Of a stretch of DNA of 64,000 nt, positions 8,829 to 17,351 are shown one piece after another. Numbering within the stretch: the stretch's first letter is position 1; the number at the start of each line of letters is the position of its first letter. The notes below the pieces were generated by a model. The model was not told where the DNA came from. It saw nothing but the letters and a program-made list of their open reading frames with translations, and ran no database searches. Both the position numbers and the translations under genes were made by a program. Source of the DNA: Pirellulales bacterium (GTDB taxonomy: Bacteria > Planctomycetota > Planctomycetia > Pirellulales > Thermoguttaceae); contig JAFGRD010000172.1 of assembly GCA_016935315.1 (NCBI GenBank), forward strand, positions 40,734-104,733. Direction: 5' to 3'.

Positions 8829-9497
8829 GTGAAAGTCGATCGACTAGTCAGACAGTTGCGTCGCGAGGCGACTGCCAACCCGAAGAAGGCGTTGATCTTG
8901 GCGGGTCTGGCTCTCGTGGCGTTGTGGTTTTGGGTGCCTTTGATGTGGAGTTGGTTTGCCCCTGAAGATTCGCTTTCGGAGGCCGAAGTGGCGGTGGTCG
9001 CACCGGCGGACGATCCGGTCGCTGAGACACCGGCAAGCCCGCCACCCGCGCTCGGGCACACCGCGCCCCGGTCCGAGCATGCACGGCACTCATGGGGGCA
9101 ACTGATCGAATGGATGGAGAACGATCCGCAAACCCTGTCAGCAAAGCGTGCTCCCGATTGGCGCGACCCGTTCATGACTCCCGAGACGGAAATCGTCCAG
9201 GCGCAGCCGGAAGCCGTGCCGGAACAGGTGAAGCCCGAGGTGTCGCCCAAGAGCCTGGGGATGAGTGTGTCGAGCACGATCGTCGGCCCGGGGCGCCGGG
9301 TCGCGCAGATCGACGGAAGAGCTTACCGAGAGGGGGGAACGATTAAGCTGGTCCGGGACGGCCAGGAGATCGAGTTCACGCTCGCCGAGGTGGAGCCTCA
9401 CAGTGTGACTCTTACCCGGGAAGGAAAGGAGTTCCGGTTGCACACGCATCGGCCGACCCGTTCCGGACGCATCGAACTGGTCGAGCGCACGGATTGA
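8829..9497 (+). CDS. PilP/GspC-like inner-membrane linker protein
   Basis: A 222-residue protein with a GTG start. The membrane segment KALILAGLALVALWFWVPLMW is followed by a Pro/Ala-rich linker. A C-terminal domain of about 80 residues (STIVGPGRRVAQIDGRAYRE to IEFTLAEVEPHSVTLTREGK) resembles the homology region of GspC and the beta-domain of PilP: short strands with a pattern of 'no signal without conversion of a stored value'. These proteins bind the N domain of the secretin, encoded next door. Subtype is uncertain. Confidence 0.72.
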   Translation: MKVDRLVRQLRREATANPKKALILAGLALVALWFWVPLMWSWFAPEDSLSEAEVAVVAPADDPVAETPASPPPALGHTAPRSEHARHSWGQLIEWMENDPQTLSAKRAPDWRDPFMTPETEIVQAQPEAVPEQVKPEVSPKSLGMSVSSTIVGPGRRVAQIDGRAYREGGTIKLVRDGQEIEFTLAEVEPHSVTLTREGKEFRLHTHRPTRSGRIELVERTD

Positions 9498-9530
9498 GGT
9501 CGAGCCTCATCCCGGTGTCACGGAAGACGC

Positions 9531-11867
9531 ATGAAGACTTTTCGCCGTATCACGTTGCTCGGTGTGTTCGCCTCGGCGGGGATCGCCTTGGCCGTTTGCA
9601 CCGGGTTCTCTACCCAACGGGCGTCGGCAACACGAGCAGTGCGAGAGGACAGCTCCGGGCCTGCGGGTCCCTCGAAGTGCGGCGAGGCGTCGGCTCGCAG
9701 CGTCGGGCCGGTTGCTTCCGAGGCTTCGGTCTTCGGGGATGCCGCTGCCGACTTCGGGTCTGCTACCGATCCGGTCCCCCTCGCCGCGCCGTCCGATGTC
9801 GACAAGGCGTCACAGCGGAACACGGAGGCGCCGGAATCGGCGACAGCAACCGAGGAAGAAGGAAGCGGCTCGCCGCCCACCGCCGAGCCCGCCCCCGAAC
9901 CGGTCGCCGAGCCGCCCTTGCAGCCGCTGACCCGCATCCCGCCGCCCCCGGCGGCTACGGCCGCGTACGATCCGTGGTCGCACATCCCGGCTGCGCCGCT
10001 GTCAGTCGAGCCCTATCCAGCGCTGCGCCAACAGGCGGTTCCGCCGGCAGAACCACCGGCCCCGCCGGCAGAATCGGCGGTTCCGGGCGCCGCGGAAGCC
10101 TTCATTCGCCAGCAGCTTGCCCCACCGGCGGCGGCTGCGCCGGCCCCTGCCCCCGTACCTCCCGCCGCAGGGGCCGTCCCGGAGGCGAACTCCGCTACCG
10201 CGACGATCCAGGAGACCGTCAACGGCGAAGGCGAGCGGCGGCTGATGATCTACATCCCCGACGTACCGATCCGCGAGGTCCTGGAACTGCTCAGCGAGCA
10301 GGCCGATCTGAACGTTCTGGCCAGCAGCAGCGTGCAGGGAAACGTCTCCGCCACGCTGAAGAACGTCGACGTGTTCAGCGCGCTGGACGCGGTTCTGAAG
10401 TCGACCGGTTACGTGGCGAAACGGGACGGCGAGTTCATTTTCGTCGGCACGCCGCAGGAGTTCGAGGCCATGGAACAGGCGATGGACAAGGTGGGCACCC
10501 GCATCTATCGCCCAAACTATATCACGGCCGCCGAGCTTCAGGCACTGATCACACCGCTGCTGACGCAGGAGGCGGGCGTGGTGAGCGTGTCGTCGCCCGC
10601 GGAGACGGGCATTGCGGCCGACGACTCGGCGGCCGGCGGCGACGCCTTCGCCGGCGCCGAGGTCGTGGTGGTTCGCGACTACGAGGCCGTGCTGGCCGAG
10701 ATCGATCAGACGGTCGGCCAGGTCGACGTCCGGCCGCTGCAAGTGGCGATCGAGGCCATGATTCTCAGCGTCAAGCTGGACGACGAGACGAGCATGGGCG
10801 TGGATTTCGCCCTGCTGCGCGACAACCCGAACGTCAAGTTCACGATCGGCAAGCCGCCCGGTGCACTGCCGGCGGCGGCCACGGGCGGCCTGGAATTCGT
10901 CTTCCTCGACAGCAGCCTGGGCGCGTTTCTCAAGGCGCTGGAGGAGATCAAGGACACCAATGTCATTGCCACACCGCGGCTGCTGGTGCTGAACAAGCAC
11001 CGGGCCGACATCCAGATCGGCCGCCAGGAAGGCTACATCAGCACGACCGCCACCACCGAAACGGCGACGACCCAGAGCGTGGAGTTTCTCGACACCGGGA
11101 CCCTGCTGCGATTGCGGCCGTTTATCACCAGCGACGGGATCATTCGCATGGAGATCCATCCCGAGCTCTCCAGCGGCGAGGTCAAGGTCAAAGGCGATTT
11201 CACCGTGCCCGAAAAGGAGGTCACCCAGGTCACGACGAATATCATGGTCCCCGACGGCTGCACGATGATCATTGGCGGGCTGATCCGCGAGGAGTTGGTG
11301 AGCACGCCCAGCCAGGTGCCTTTCTTCGGGAACCTGCCGTTGGTGGGCCCGGCGTTCCGCAGTACGACCGAAGAGGTCAAACGCGACGAGATTCTGGTGC
11401 TGATCACGCCGCGGATCGTCTACGACCCGGAGGGCTGCCGCGACGGCAACAAGGCGGCCTGTGAATTCCACCGGCGTCAGAACCTCTACGCCGACAAGAT
11501 GATACCCCTCAGCAAGCGGTCGGTGGGGCGGCGGTACTTCCGCCTGGCCCGGAACGCCTGGGCGGCCGGTGACCGCAACACGGCCTTGCGGTTCGCCGAA
11601 ATGGCGGTCCACTTCGACCCGCTTTCTCGCGAGGCCATCGACCTGCGAAGCGACATCTGGTCGGGCAGGCCCTACGGCGATCACACGCTTCTGCCCGCCG
11701 CGCCAGCCGGCACCCTTTCCGAGGCGATCGACGGTGCGACGGTCGCTCCCTGGCTGCTGAACAATCTTGAGCGAGGCGAGACTCCGTACGCAGCGCCGGT
11801 GCATCCTCTCGATCGGGGCCGGCCGGGGCCCTCGATCGATCTCGTGCGTCCCAGGAGACTGCAATGA
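9531..11867 (+). CDS. gspD: Secretin (GspD/PilQ family)
   Basis: A 778-residue outer-membrane channel protein. A signal-like N terminus is followed by about 190 residues of Pro/Ala/Glu-rich low complexity. Next comes an STN/N0-type domain (VPIREVLELLSEQADLNVLA, about residues 240-310), an N1-like module, and the secretin domain from about residue 400: VAIEAMILSVKLDDETSMGV, TPRLLVLNKHRADIQIG, and the C-terminal GGLIREELVSTPSQVPFFGN, LPLVGPAF, EILVLITPRIV. About 130 residues follow the secretin core, including a short helical region (NAWAAGDRNTALRFAEMAV) like one TPR. The linker length and C-terminal tail are unusual. It overlaps the next gene by ATGA. Confidence 0.93.
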   Translation: MKTFRRITLLGVFASAGIALAVCTGFSTQRASATRAVREDSSGPAGPSKCGEASARSVGPVASEASVFGDAAADFGSATDPVPLAAPSDVDKASQRNTEAPESATATEEEGSGSPPTAEPAPEPVAEPPLQPLTRIPPPPAATAAYDPWSHIPAAPLSVEPYPALRQQAVPPAEPPAPPAESAVPGAAEAFIRQQLAPPAAAAPAPAPVPPAAGAVPEANSATATIQETVNGEGERRLMIYIPDVPIREVLELLSEQADLNVLASSSVQGNVSATLKNVDVFSALDAVLKSTGYVAKRDGEFIFVGTPQEFEAMEQAMDKVGTRIYRPNYITAAELQALITPLLTQEAGVVSVSSPAETGIAADDSAAGGDAFAGAEVVVVRDYEAVLAEIDQTVGQVDVRPLQVAIEAMILSVKLDDETSMGVDFALLRDNPNVKFTIGKPPGALPAAATGGLEFVFLDSSLGAFLKALEEIKDTNVIATPRLLVLNKHRADIQIGRQEGYISTTATTETATTQSVEFLDTGTLLRLRPFITSDGIIRMEIHPELSSGEVKVKGDFTVPEKEVTQVTTNIMVPDGCTMIIGGLIREELVSTPSQVPFFGNLPLVGPAFRSTTEEVKRDEILVLITPRIVYDPEGCRDGNKAACEFHRRQNLYADKMIPLSKRSVGRRYFRLARNAWAAGDRNTALRFAEMAVHFDPLSREAIDLRSDIWSGRPYGDHTLLPAAPAGTLSEAIDGATVAPWLLNNLERGETPYAAPVHPLDRGRPGPSIDLVRPRRLQ

Positions 11868-12931
11868 TCGCGGCTGGCAAGTCATTCCGGGGCGCGTGGT
11901 GGAGTTGGCCGTTGCTGACGCTGGCTTGCGGCTGCGCGAGCCTCGACTTGCCCGGCAAACCGGCCGAGAGCATCACGCACAAACGCCAGCAGCGCAGCGA
12001 GCAGACTGCACAAGAAGTCGCCACGCAGCGGGATTTCGCCGAGTTTCAAGCGGCCGCGGAACAGTGGAATCGGCATGACGTTCGCGGGTGCCGGCAAAGG
12101 CTGCAACAGCTCTTGAAGCGCAATCCCCGCCACCGTGACGCGAGTCTGCTGATGACCGAGATGGCTCTGGCCGAAGGCCGTCCCCAGGTAGCACTGCGGC
12201 ACGTGCAGCAGGCGTTGGCCGCGCATCCGGACGACGCCGAGGTCCTCTACACCATGGGCCTGGTGCTCGACGCCAGCGGCCAGTGCGGCGGGGCCTTGGG
12301 CTATTATCAACGGGCGGCGCAGCGGGCTCCGGGCAACGAGTTGTATGCGCTCGGGTTCCGTAGCGCGTTGGAGGCCGCCCGGCCGTCCGGTCCCGCGGAC
12401 GCTTCGCCCTCGGTCGTGGCCGACGGAATGCGAAGACCGGCTTCAGGCCCGGCCATGCGCGGCCTGGGGCCGATCGGGTCGGATCACAGCGAACCGGCAG
12501 CCTATGCCGAAGTGGTCGACGGAGCCGAATCCGCCGGGCACGCGGCTCTGCCGGACACGGACGATTCGCAGGCGGCCGGCGCGCTGCTTCAACAAGGGGC
12601 CACGGCGCTTGCAGAGGGTGCTCCCCCAAGGGCGCTCGAACTGTTCCAGCAAGCAGTCGCGGCATGCCAGGACAATCCGCAAATCCCCATCTCCGCGGCC
12701 ATCGAAGCCTTGCGACACAATCAGCCGGACTTGGCTGTTGCGTTGCTGGAACCGAGCCGGGAGCGTTTTTCGCACTCTGCCCGAATCTACCGCACTCTGG
12801 GCGTCGCCCACTATCGTCGCGGCGACTATCGGTCGTCCCAACTTGCACTCCAGCAAGCACTTTCGTTGGACAAGTCCAGCGAACTGACCTACGCTTTATT
12901 GAGGTGTACGCTGGCAAAGCTGGGAGGGTGA
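11864..12931 (+). CDS. TPR lipoprotein, possible pilotin
   Basis: A 355-residue protein. The N-terminal hydrophobic stretch WSWPLLTLACGCAS carries a non-ideal lipobox (LAC). Tetratricopeptide-like helices follow: CRQRLQQLLKRNPRHRDASLL, RHVQQALAAHPDDAEVLYTM, and at the end ARIYRTLGVAHYRRGDYRSS with LALQQALSLDKSSELTYALL. TPR lipoproteins such as PilF/PilW insert secretins in the outer membrane, and this gene overlaps the secretin stop by ATGA, so a pilotin role is the best guess. The central region (about residues 165-235) is low complexity. Confidence 0.72.
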   Translation: MIAAGKSFRGAWWSWPLLTLACGCASLDLPGKPAESITHKRQQRSEQTAQEVATQRDFAEFQAAAEQWNRHDVRGCRQRLQQLLKRNPRHRDASLLMTEMALAEGRPQVALRHVQQALAAHPDDAEVLYTMGLVLDASGQCGGALGYYQRAAQRAPGNELYALGFRSALEAARPSGPADASPSVVADGMRRPASGPAMRGLGPIGSDHSEPAAYAEVVDGAESAGHAALPDTDDSQAAGALLQQGATALAEGAPPRALELFQQAVAACQDNPQIPISAAIEALRHNQPDLAVALLEPSRERFSHSARIYRTLGVAHYRRGDYRSSQLALQQALSLDKSSELTYALLRCTLAKLGG

Positions 12932-13147
12932 CCCATCGTCTGGCCCGGGGGGAGACGCCGCATGTTGCCCGGTGTCGTCGCCCGAGGCGAAAAAGGCACT
13001 CTCTGCACTGATCTGCCAGTCTGCTGCGTCAACGCGCCGAGGCGGTCGCAGCTCCCATCCCCTCACGGCCTGTGTTGGTTCCTTGAGAGGACGGCACCGG
13101 CCAGAGCTTAGGTAAAGGCAACCATTTGACTAACACGGTCGTCGGGA

Positions 13148-14650
13148 ATGGATAGCACGAAGTGCCGCAACGTGATGACCAGCGTAGCCGCTGCGCTGTC
13201 GATCGGCTGCGCCGCCGCCTGGCTGGCCGGTTGGCTGACCGACGCCGGCCCATGGCCGGTTCGTGCCTTCCTGTTGTCGGCGGCGGTCGTGCTGGCCGGG
13301 TCGGCCACGGCGCTTTTGGTGCACCATGCCGGGCGCAGCCGCCGCGCCACGGAGCGATACTTCAACGCCCTTTGTGAAGCTAACCCCGACAGCTTGGGGG
13401 GCCTCGGCGCCGGCACTGCCTTGCCGTCGCCGCCGGCCGGCGCCGTCTGGGCCGAAGCCGCAAATCAGCTTCAAGAGCGACTCGCCGAATTCGGCCGACA
13501 GATCCAGGAGCTGAAGCACGCCCAGACCGTCTGGGATGTGCGGTATCGCCGGGCCAAGGCCGAGCGCGATCGGGTCATGGCCATCTTCTCCAACCTCGCC
13601 GAGCCGATCCTCGCCATCGACGACTACGACGAGCTGGTCCTGGCCAACCGCAGCGCCGAGGAAATGTTCCATTTCAACTCGGAGAAGACGGAATCGCGCG
13701 CCCTGCGACAAATCGTGCATTGCCAGAAGCTGATCGACCTGCTGACGACGACCTGCCACCGCAAGACGCCCGCCAAACGCAGCGATGAACTCGAAGTCGA
13801 AGACGACGAGGGGCACCGGCGGTGGTACCGGGTCACGGCGTTGAAGCTGACCGGCGGCCAAGGCCGGTCCGGCGAGTCAGCAGAGGCGGAGGACGGCGCG
13901 ACTTCTCAAGGCGCCGTGGCCGTGCTGCGCGACATCGGCGATCAGAAGGCACTTCAAAAGCGCAACGCGGAGTTCGTCTCGGCCGTCAGCCACGAGATGA
14001 AGACCCCCCTGGCCGGCATCAAGGCCTACGTGGAGCTGCTGGTCGACGGCGACGCCGAAGACGAGCAGACGCAGGAGGAATTCCTGGACGTGATCAACAG
14101 CCAGGCCGACCGGCTGCAACGCCTGGTGGACAACATGCTCAATCTGGCCCGGATCGAGGCCGGCGTGGTCCAGGTCAGCAAGGAAACCAGGGCGCTCAAC
14201 GAGCTCCTGGAGGAAGCCCTTAACGTCGTCCAGCCGGCTGCCGAGGCGAAGCAGATCGAGCTGGTCGCCGATCTCAGCCCCATGTACCTCGGCGTGCTGG
14301 CCGACCGGGACATGCTGCTGCAAGCGGCCATCAATCTGCTCTCCAACGCCATCAAATACACGCCTGCAGAAGGCCAAGTGACCCTGCGAAGCCGTCTGGA
14401 GGGAAACGAAGTGCGTTTCGAGGTCCAAGACACGGGGGTCGGGCTCAGCGAGGAGGACTGCCGACGGGTGTTCGAGAAGTTTTACCGCGTCAATAAGAAC
14501 AAGGAGATGGCGCCGGGCACGGGGTTGGGGTTGCCGTTGGCCAAACACATCGTCGAGGACGTCCACGGTGGACGCCTCGCGGCCACGAGCACCCTGGGCG
14601 AAGGGAGCGTCTTCGCCGTGACTCTACCCAACGCCGGACAACTCACGTAG
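13148..14650 (+). CDS. Membrane-bound sensor histidine kinase with PAS domain
   Basis: A 500-residue kinase. Two membrane helices lie within the first 65 residues with almost no periplasmic loop. A PAS domain follows (RDRVMAIFSNLAEPILAIDD, then FHFN and VLRDIGDQKALQKR). The dimerisation/phosphoacceptor motif is SAVSHEMKTPLAGIKAYVEL with His282. The ATP-binding domain has an N box (INLLSNAIKYTP), G1 (VQDTGVGLSEED), an F box and G2 (GTGLGLPLAKHIVEDVHGG). It lies 216 bp after the TPR gene and 39 bp before a CheY-like receiver, its likely partner. The stimulus is unknown; the short loop suggests a membrane or cytoplasmic signal. Confidence 0.9.
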   Translation: MDSTKCRNVMTSVAAALSIGCAAAWLAGWLTDAGPWPVRAFLLSAAVVLAGSATALLVHHAGRSRRATERYFNALCEANPDSLGGLGAGTALPSPPAGAVWAEAANQLQERLAEFGRQIQELKHAQTVWDVRYRRAKAERDRVMAIFSNLAEPILAIDDYDELVLANRSAEEMFHFNSEKTESRALRQIVHCQKLIDLLTTTCHRKTPAKRSDELEVEDDEGHRRWYRVTALKLTGGQGRSGESAEAEDGATSQGAVAVLRDIGDQKALQKRNAEFVSAVSHEMKTPLAGIKAYVELLVDGDAEDEQTQEEFLDVINSQADRLQRLVDNMLNLARIEAGVVQVSKETRALNELLEEALNVVQPAAEAKQIELVADLSPMYLGVLADRDMLLQAAINLLSNAIKYTPAEGQVTLRSRLEGNEVRFEVQDTGVGLSEEDCRRVFEKFYRVNKNKEMAPGTGLGLPLAKHIVEDVHGGRLAATSTLGEGSVFAVTLPNAGQLT

Positions 14651-14689
14651 GAAGGACGTTCGCAACGTAGCCGACGAGGAACCGAAGAG

Positions 14690-15091
14690 ATGTCAAAACG
14701 CATTCTGCTCTGCGACGACGAGATCCACATTCTGCGGGCGGCCGAGTTCAAGCTCAAGCGGGCCGGATATGAGGTTCGCATTGCCGCCGACGGGGAAGAG
14801 GGCTGGGAGGCGATCCAGACCGAAAAGCCCGACGTGCTGATCACCGACTGCCAGATGCCGCGGCTCGACGGCCTGGGGCTGGTTCAGCGCGTTCGCAAGC
14901 ACGCCGAGACCGCTGATCTGCCCGTGCTGATGCTCACCGCCAAGGGATTCGAGCTCTCCCACGATGAAGTGGGCCGCAAGTGGAACATTCGCGCGGTGAT
15001 CGCCAAGCCGTTCAGTCCGCGCGAGCTGCTGAACCTTGTCAACGCGATCTTCCAGGAAGAGGACAGCGAGTCGGCCACCGCCGTCGGCTGA
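14690..15091 (+). CDS. Single-domain response regulator (CheY-like)
   Basis: A 133-residue receiver domain with no output domain. Asp9/Asp10 form the acidic pocket, Asp53 (LITDCQMPRLDG) is the phosphoacceptor, and Thr83 and Lys106 (IAKPFSPREL) are the switch residues; all are present. The segment after Thr83 (AKGFELSHDEVGRKWNIRAV) is longer than in CheY and typical of stand-alone planctomycete receivers. It follows the histidine kinase by 39 bp and precedes a STAS protein, so the three are probably one signalling unit. Confidence 0.9.
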   Translation: MSKRILLCDDEIHILRAAEFKLKRAGYEVRIAADGEEGWEAIQTEKPDVLITDCQMPRLDGLGLVQRVRKHAETADLPVLMLTAKGFELSHDEVGRKWNIRAVIAKPFSPRELLNLVNAIFQEEDSESATAVG

Positions 15092-15153
15092 GACGCCGCG
15101 GTCTGCCGACGCCCGCGGTCGGCCTACGGGGCTTCACGCAACCAGAGCGCCCG

Positions 15154-15483
15154 ATGATGAACCTTCCCAGCGAAATCTTCGGCCAGGTGATTGTGGTTCA
15201 CACGCCGGAAGAGCTCGGCTCGGACCAGCAGGAGGCCTTCGAGTCGTACGTGCCGAGCTGTGAACGCAACCAGGTGGTGCTGGATCTGGACAACACCGAG
15301 ACGCTCGACAGCGACGGGCTGACGGCCCTGTTGAACGTGCAGGACGCGCTGCGCGAAAACGGCGGAGACGTGAAGATCGCCACGACCAATTCCATGAACC
15401 GGAAGATCCTCGAGATCACCCGGCTCGACCACCAACTGGAGGTCTTCGACAGCGTGCTCGACGCGGTCAAGAGCTTCCATTGA
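15154..15483 (+). CDS. STAS-domain protein (anti-anti-sigma factor type)
   Basis: A 109-residue STAS domain. The core VVLDLDNTETLDSDGLTALL keeps the phosphorylatable Ser (Ser53) of the SpoIIAA/RsbV DS(S/T)G motif, but the next residue is Asp rather than Ser/Thr. No anti-sigma kinase of the SpoIIAB/RsbW type is adjacent. Its partner may instead be the neighbouring receiver or the secretion ATPase; that is inference. The ATG pair at 15154/15157 allows either start. Confidence 0.82.
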   Translation: MMNLPSEIFGQVIVVHTPEELGSDQQEAFESYVPSCERNQVVLDLDNTETLDSDGLTALLNVQDALRENGGDVKIATTNSMNRKILEITRLDHQLEVFDSVLDAVKSFH

Positions 15484-15529
15484 TACACCGCGGGCGAGGC
15501 TTCCCGCCATTTTCCGAAGACGCTCCGCC

Positions 15530-17260
15530 ATGACACTGACCAGTCTCGCGCCCCAACGCCTTGGAAACCTGCTTCTGGAGAAGGGATACCTCTCGGAGGA
15601 CGACCTGCACTCCGCACTCGAGAGGCAAGCGCAGGGCGGCCGCGGGAAGCTGCTGGGCGAGATCCTGGTGGATGAGGACTACTGCAGCGAGGACCAGATC
15701 GTCGAGTGCCTCGCCGCCGAGTACGGCGTTCCCCACGCCAAGCTTGACGCCCGTCTCTTCGACCCCAAGGTGGTCGACGTCTTGCCGCGGGAGTACATCG
15801 AGCAGAACCTGGTTCTGCCGCTGTTTCGGGTCCGCGACACGCTGACGGTCGCGGTTTCGGAGCCGTCGAACCTCTTCCTGGTCGACGAAATCCGCGGCAT
15901 GACCGATGCGCAGGTGCAGATCGTGGCCACGACGGCCAAGGACATCCGGCGGATGATCACCACCTTGCCGGATTCCCGGGTGTTCGTCATCGACGACATC
16001 ATCGAAGACTCGGAAGGCACCGACGTCACGCTGATCGAGGAAGCCATTGAAGACATCGGCGACGTGGAGGAAATCGCCGGCCAGTCGCCCGTGATCCGGC
16101 TGGTCAACTACATCATCTTCAACGCCGTGAAGGAAGGGGCCAGCGATATCCACATCGAGCCGGCAGAACGCTGCATGCGCGTCCGCTACCGCATTGACGG
16201 CCGTCTGCACAAATCGCTGGAAGTGCCGCAGCACCTGCTGCCCGCCGTGACCAGCCGCATCAAGATCATGGGGGCGATGGACATCAGCGAGCGGCGCCTC
16301 CCCCAGGACGGGCGCGTCAACGTGCTCCTGGAGGGCCGAAAGATCGATCTGCGCGTGAGCACGTTTCCCTGCGCCCATGGCGAAAAAACCGTGATCCGCG
16401 TCCTCGATACCCGGAGCATCTCGCTGAACCTCGAAGATCTGGGCTTTGCCGAAGATATCCTCGAGAATCTTCAGAGGAGCATCTGTGCCCCCAACGGGAT
16501 CATTCTGGTGACCGGGCCGACCGGCAGCGGAAAATCGACCACGCTGTACGCCGCCCTGAATGCGATCAGCTCGATGGAAAACAACGTCTGCACGGTGGAG
16601 GATCCCATCGAATATCACCTGCCGCTGATCAACCAGTTTCAGGTGCAAACCAAGATCGGCATGACGTTTTCCAAGGCCCTGCGGACCCTGTTGCGCCAGG
16701 ACCCCGACGTGATCATGGTCGGCGAGATCCGCGACGAGGAGACCGCCCGGACCGCCATCCAAGCGGCGTTGACCGGACACCTCGTTTTCAGCACGCTGCA
16801 CACCAACAACGCCTGTTCGGCGATCACGCGGCTGATCAACATGGGCGTCGAGCCGTACCTGATCGGGGCCGCCTTGAACATGATCCTGGCCCAGCGACTG
16901 GTCCGTCGCATTTGCGCGAAATGCACCGAGGCCTACGAGCCCCCGCGTACGATCCGCAAGGCACTGGAACGGATGGGCTACGAGTTCGACACGTTCCGAA
17001 GGGGCGTGGGATGCTCCCATTGCCGAAACACCGGATACAAGGGACGCATCGGCGTGCACGAGTTGCTGGTCGTCAACGACGAGCTGCGCGACTCGATCGT
17101 TTCCGACTCGACCATCGGCAACGTCCGCGAAATCGCCATGCGCGGCGGCATGATTACCCTGGGGCTCGACGGCTTCCGCAAGGTCCGCGAGGGAATCACA
17201 ACCGTCGAAGAGGTGTTCCAGATCGTCGGAGACCAGAAATTCGCGATGGACGGCAAATAG
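15530..17260 (+). CDS. gspE: Secretion/pilus assembly ATPase (GspE/PilB)
   Basis: A 576-residue hexameric motor ATPase. The N-terminal MshEN-type domain (LGNLLLEKGYLSEDDLHSAL, then LGEILVDEDYCSEDQIVECL) shows the doubled LG-L motif that binds cyclic di-GMP in some homologues. The motor has GPTGSGKST with Lys335, an Asp box (TVEDPIEYHLP), Walker B (DVIMVGEIRDEETA) and a His box (LTGHLVFSTLHTN). A zinc-binding CAKC...CSHC pair lies near residues 463-500. Regulation by cyclic di-GMP is an inference from the motif. It is followed by the platform protein gene. Confidence 0.95.
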   Translation: MTLTSLAPQRLGNLLLEKGYLSEDDLHSALERQAQGGRGKLLGEILVDEDYCSEDQIVECLAAEYGVPHAKLDARLFDPKVVDVLPREYIEQNLVLPLFRVRDTLTVAVSEPSNLFLVDEIRGMTDAQVQIVATTAKDIRRMITTLPDSRVFVIDDIIEDSEGTDVTLIEEAIEDIGDVEEIAGQSPVIRLVNYIIFNAVKEGASDIHIEPAERCMRVRYRIDGRLHKSLEVPQHLLPAVTSRIKIMGAMDISERRLPQDGRVNVLLEGRKIDLRVSTFPCAHGEKTVIRVLDTRSISLNLEDLGFAEDILENLQRSICAPNGIILVTGPTGSGKSTTLYAALNAISSMENNVCTVEDPIEYHLPLINQFQVQTKIGMTFSKALRTLLRQDPDVIMVGEIRDEETARTAIQAALTGHLVFSTLHTNNACSAITRLINMGVEPYLIGAALNMILAQRLVRRICAKCTEAYEPPRTIRKALERMGYEFDTFRRGVGCSHCRNTGYKGRIGVHELLVVNDELRDSIVSDSTIGNVREIAMRGGMITLGLDGFRKVREGITTVEEVFQIVGDQKFAMDGK

Positions 17261-17351
17261 CCGCTTGCGGCTGGAGAACCCCCACGTCCGGCCGGCCGGC
17301 GCCGGGTTGATCGCCGGCCCGGGCGGAGAGACACCGTGCCGAGATCCCCCA

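Noticed and set aside
9494..11464. Long overlapping frame inside the secretin gene (656 codons)
   Set aside because: Shadow of the GC-rich secretin gene in another frame; composition is Arg/Gly-rich with no domain.
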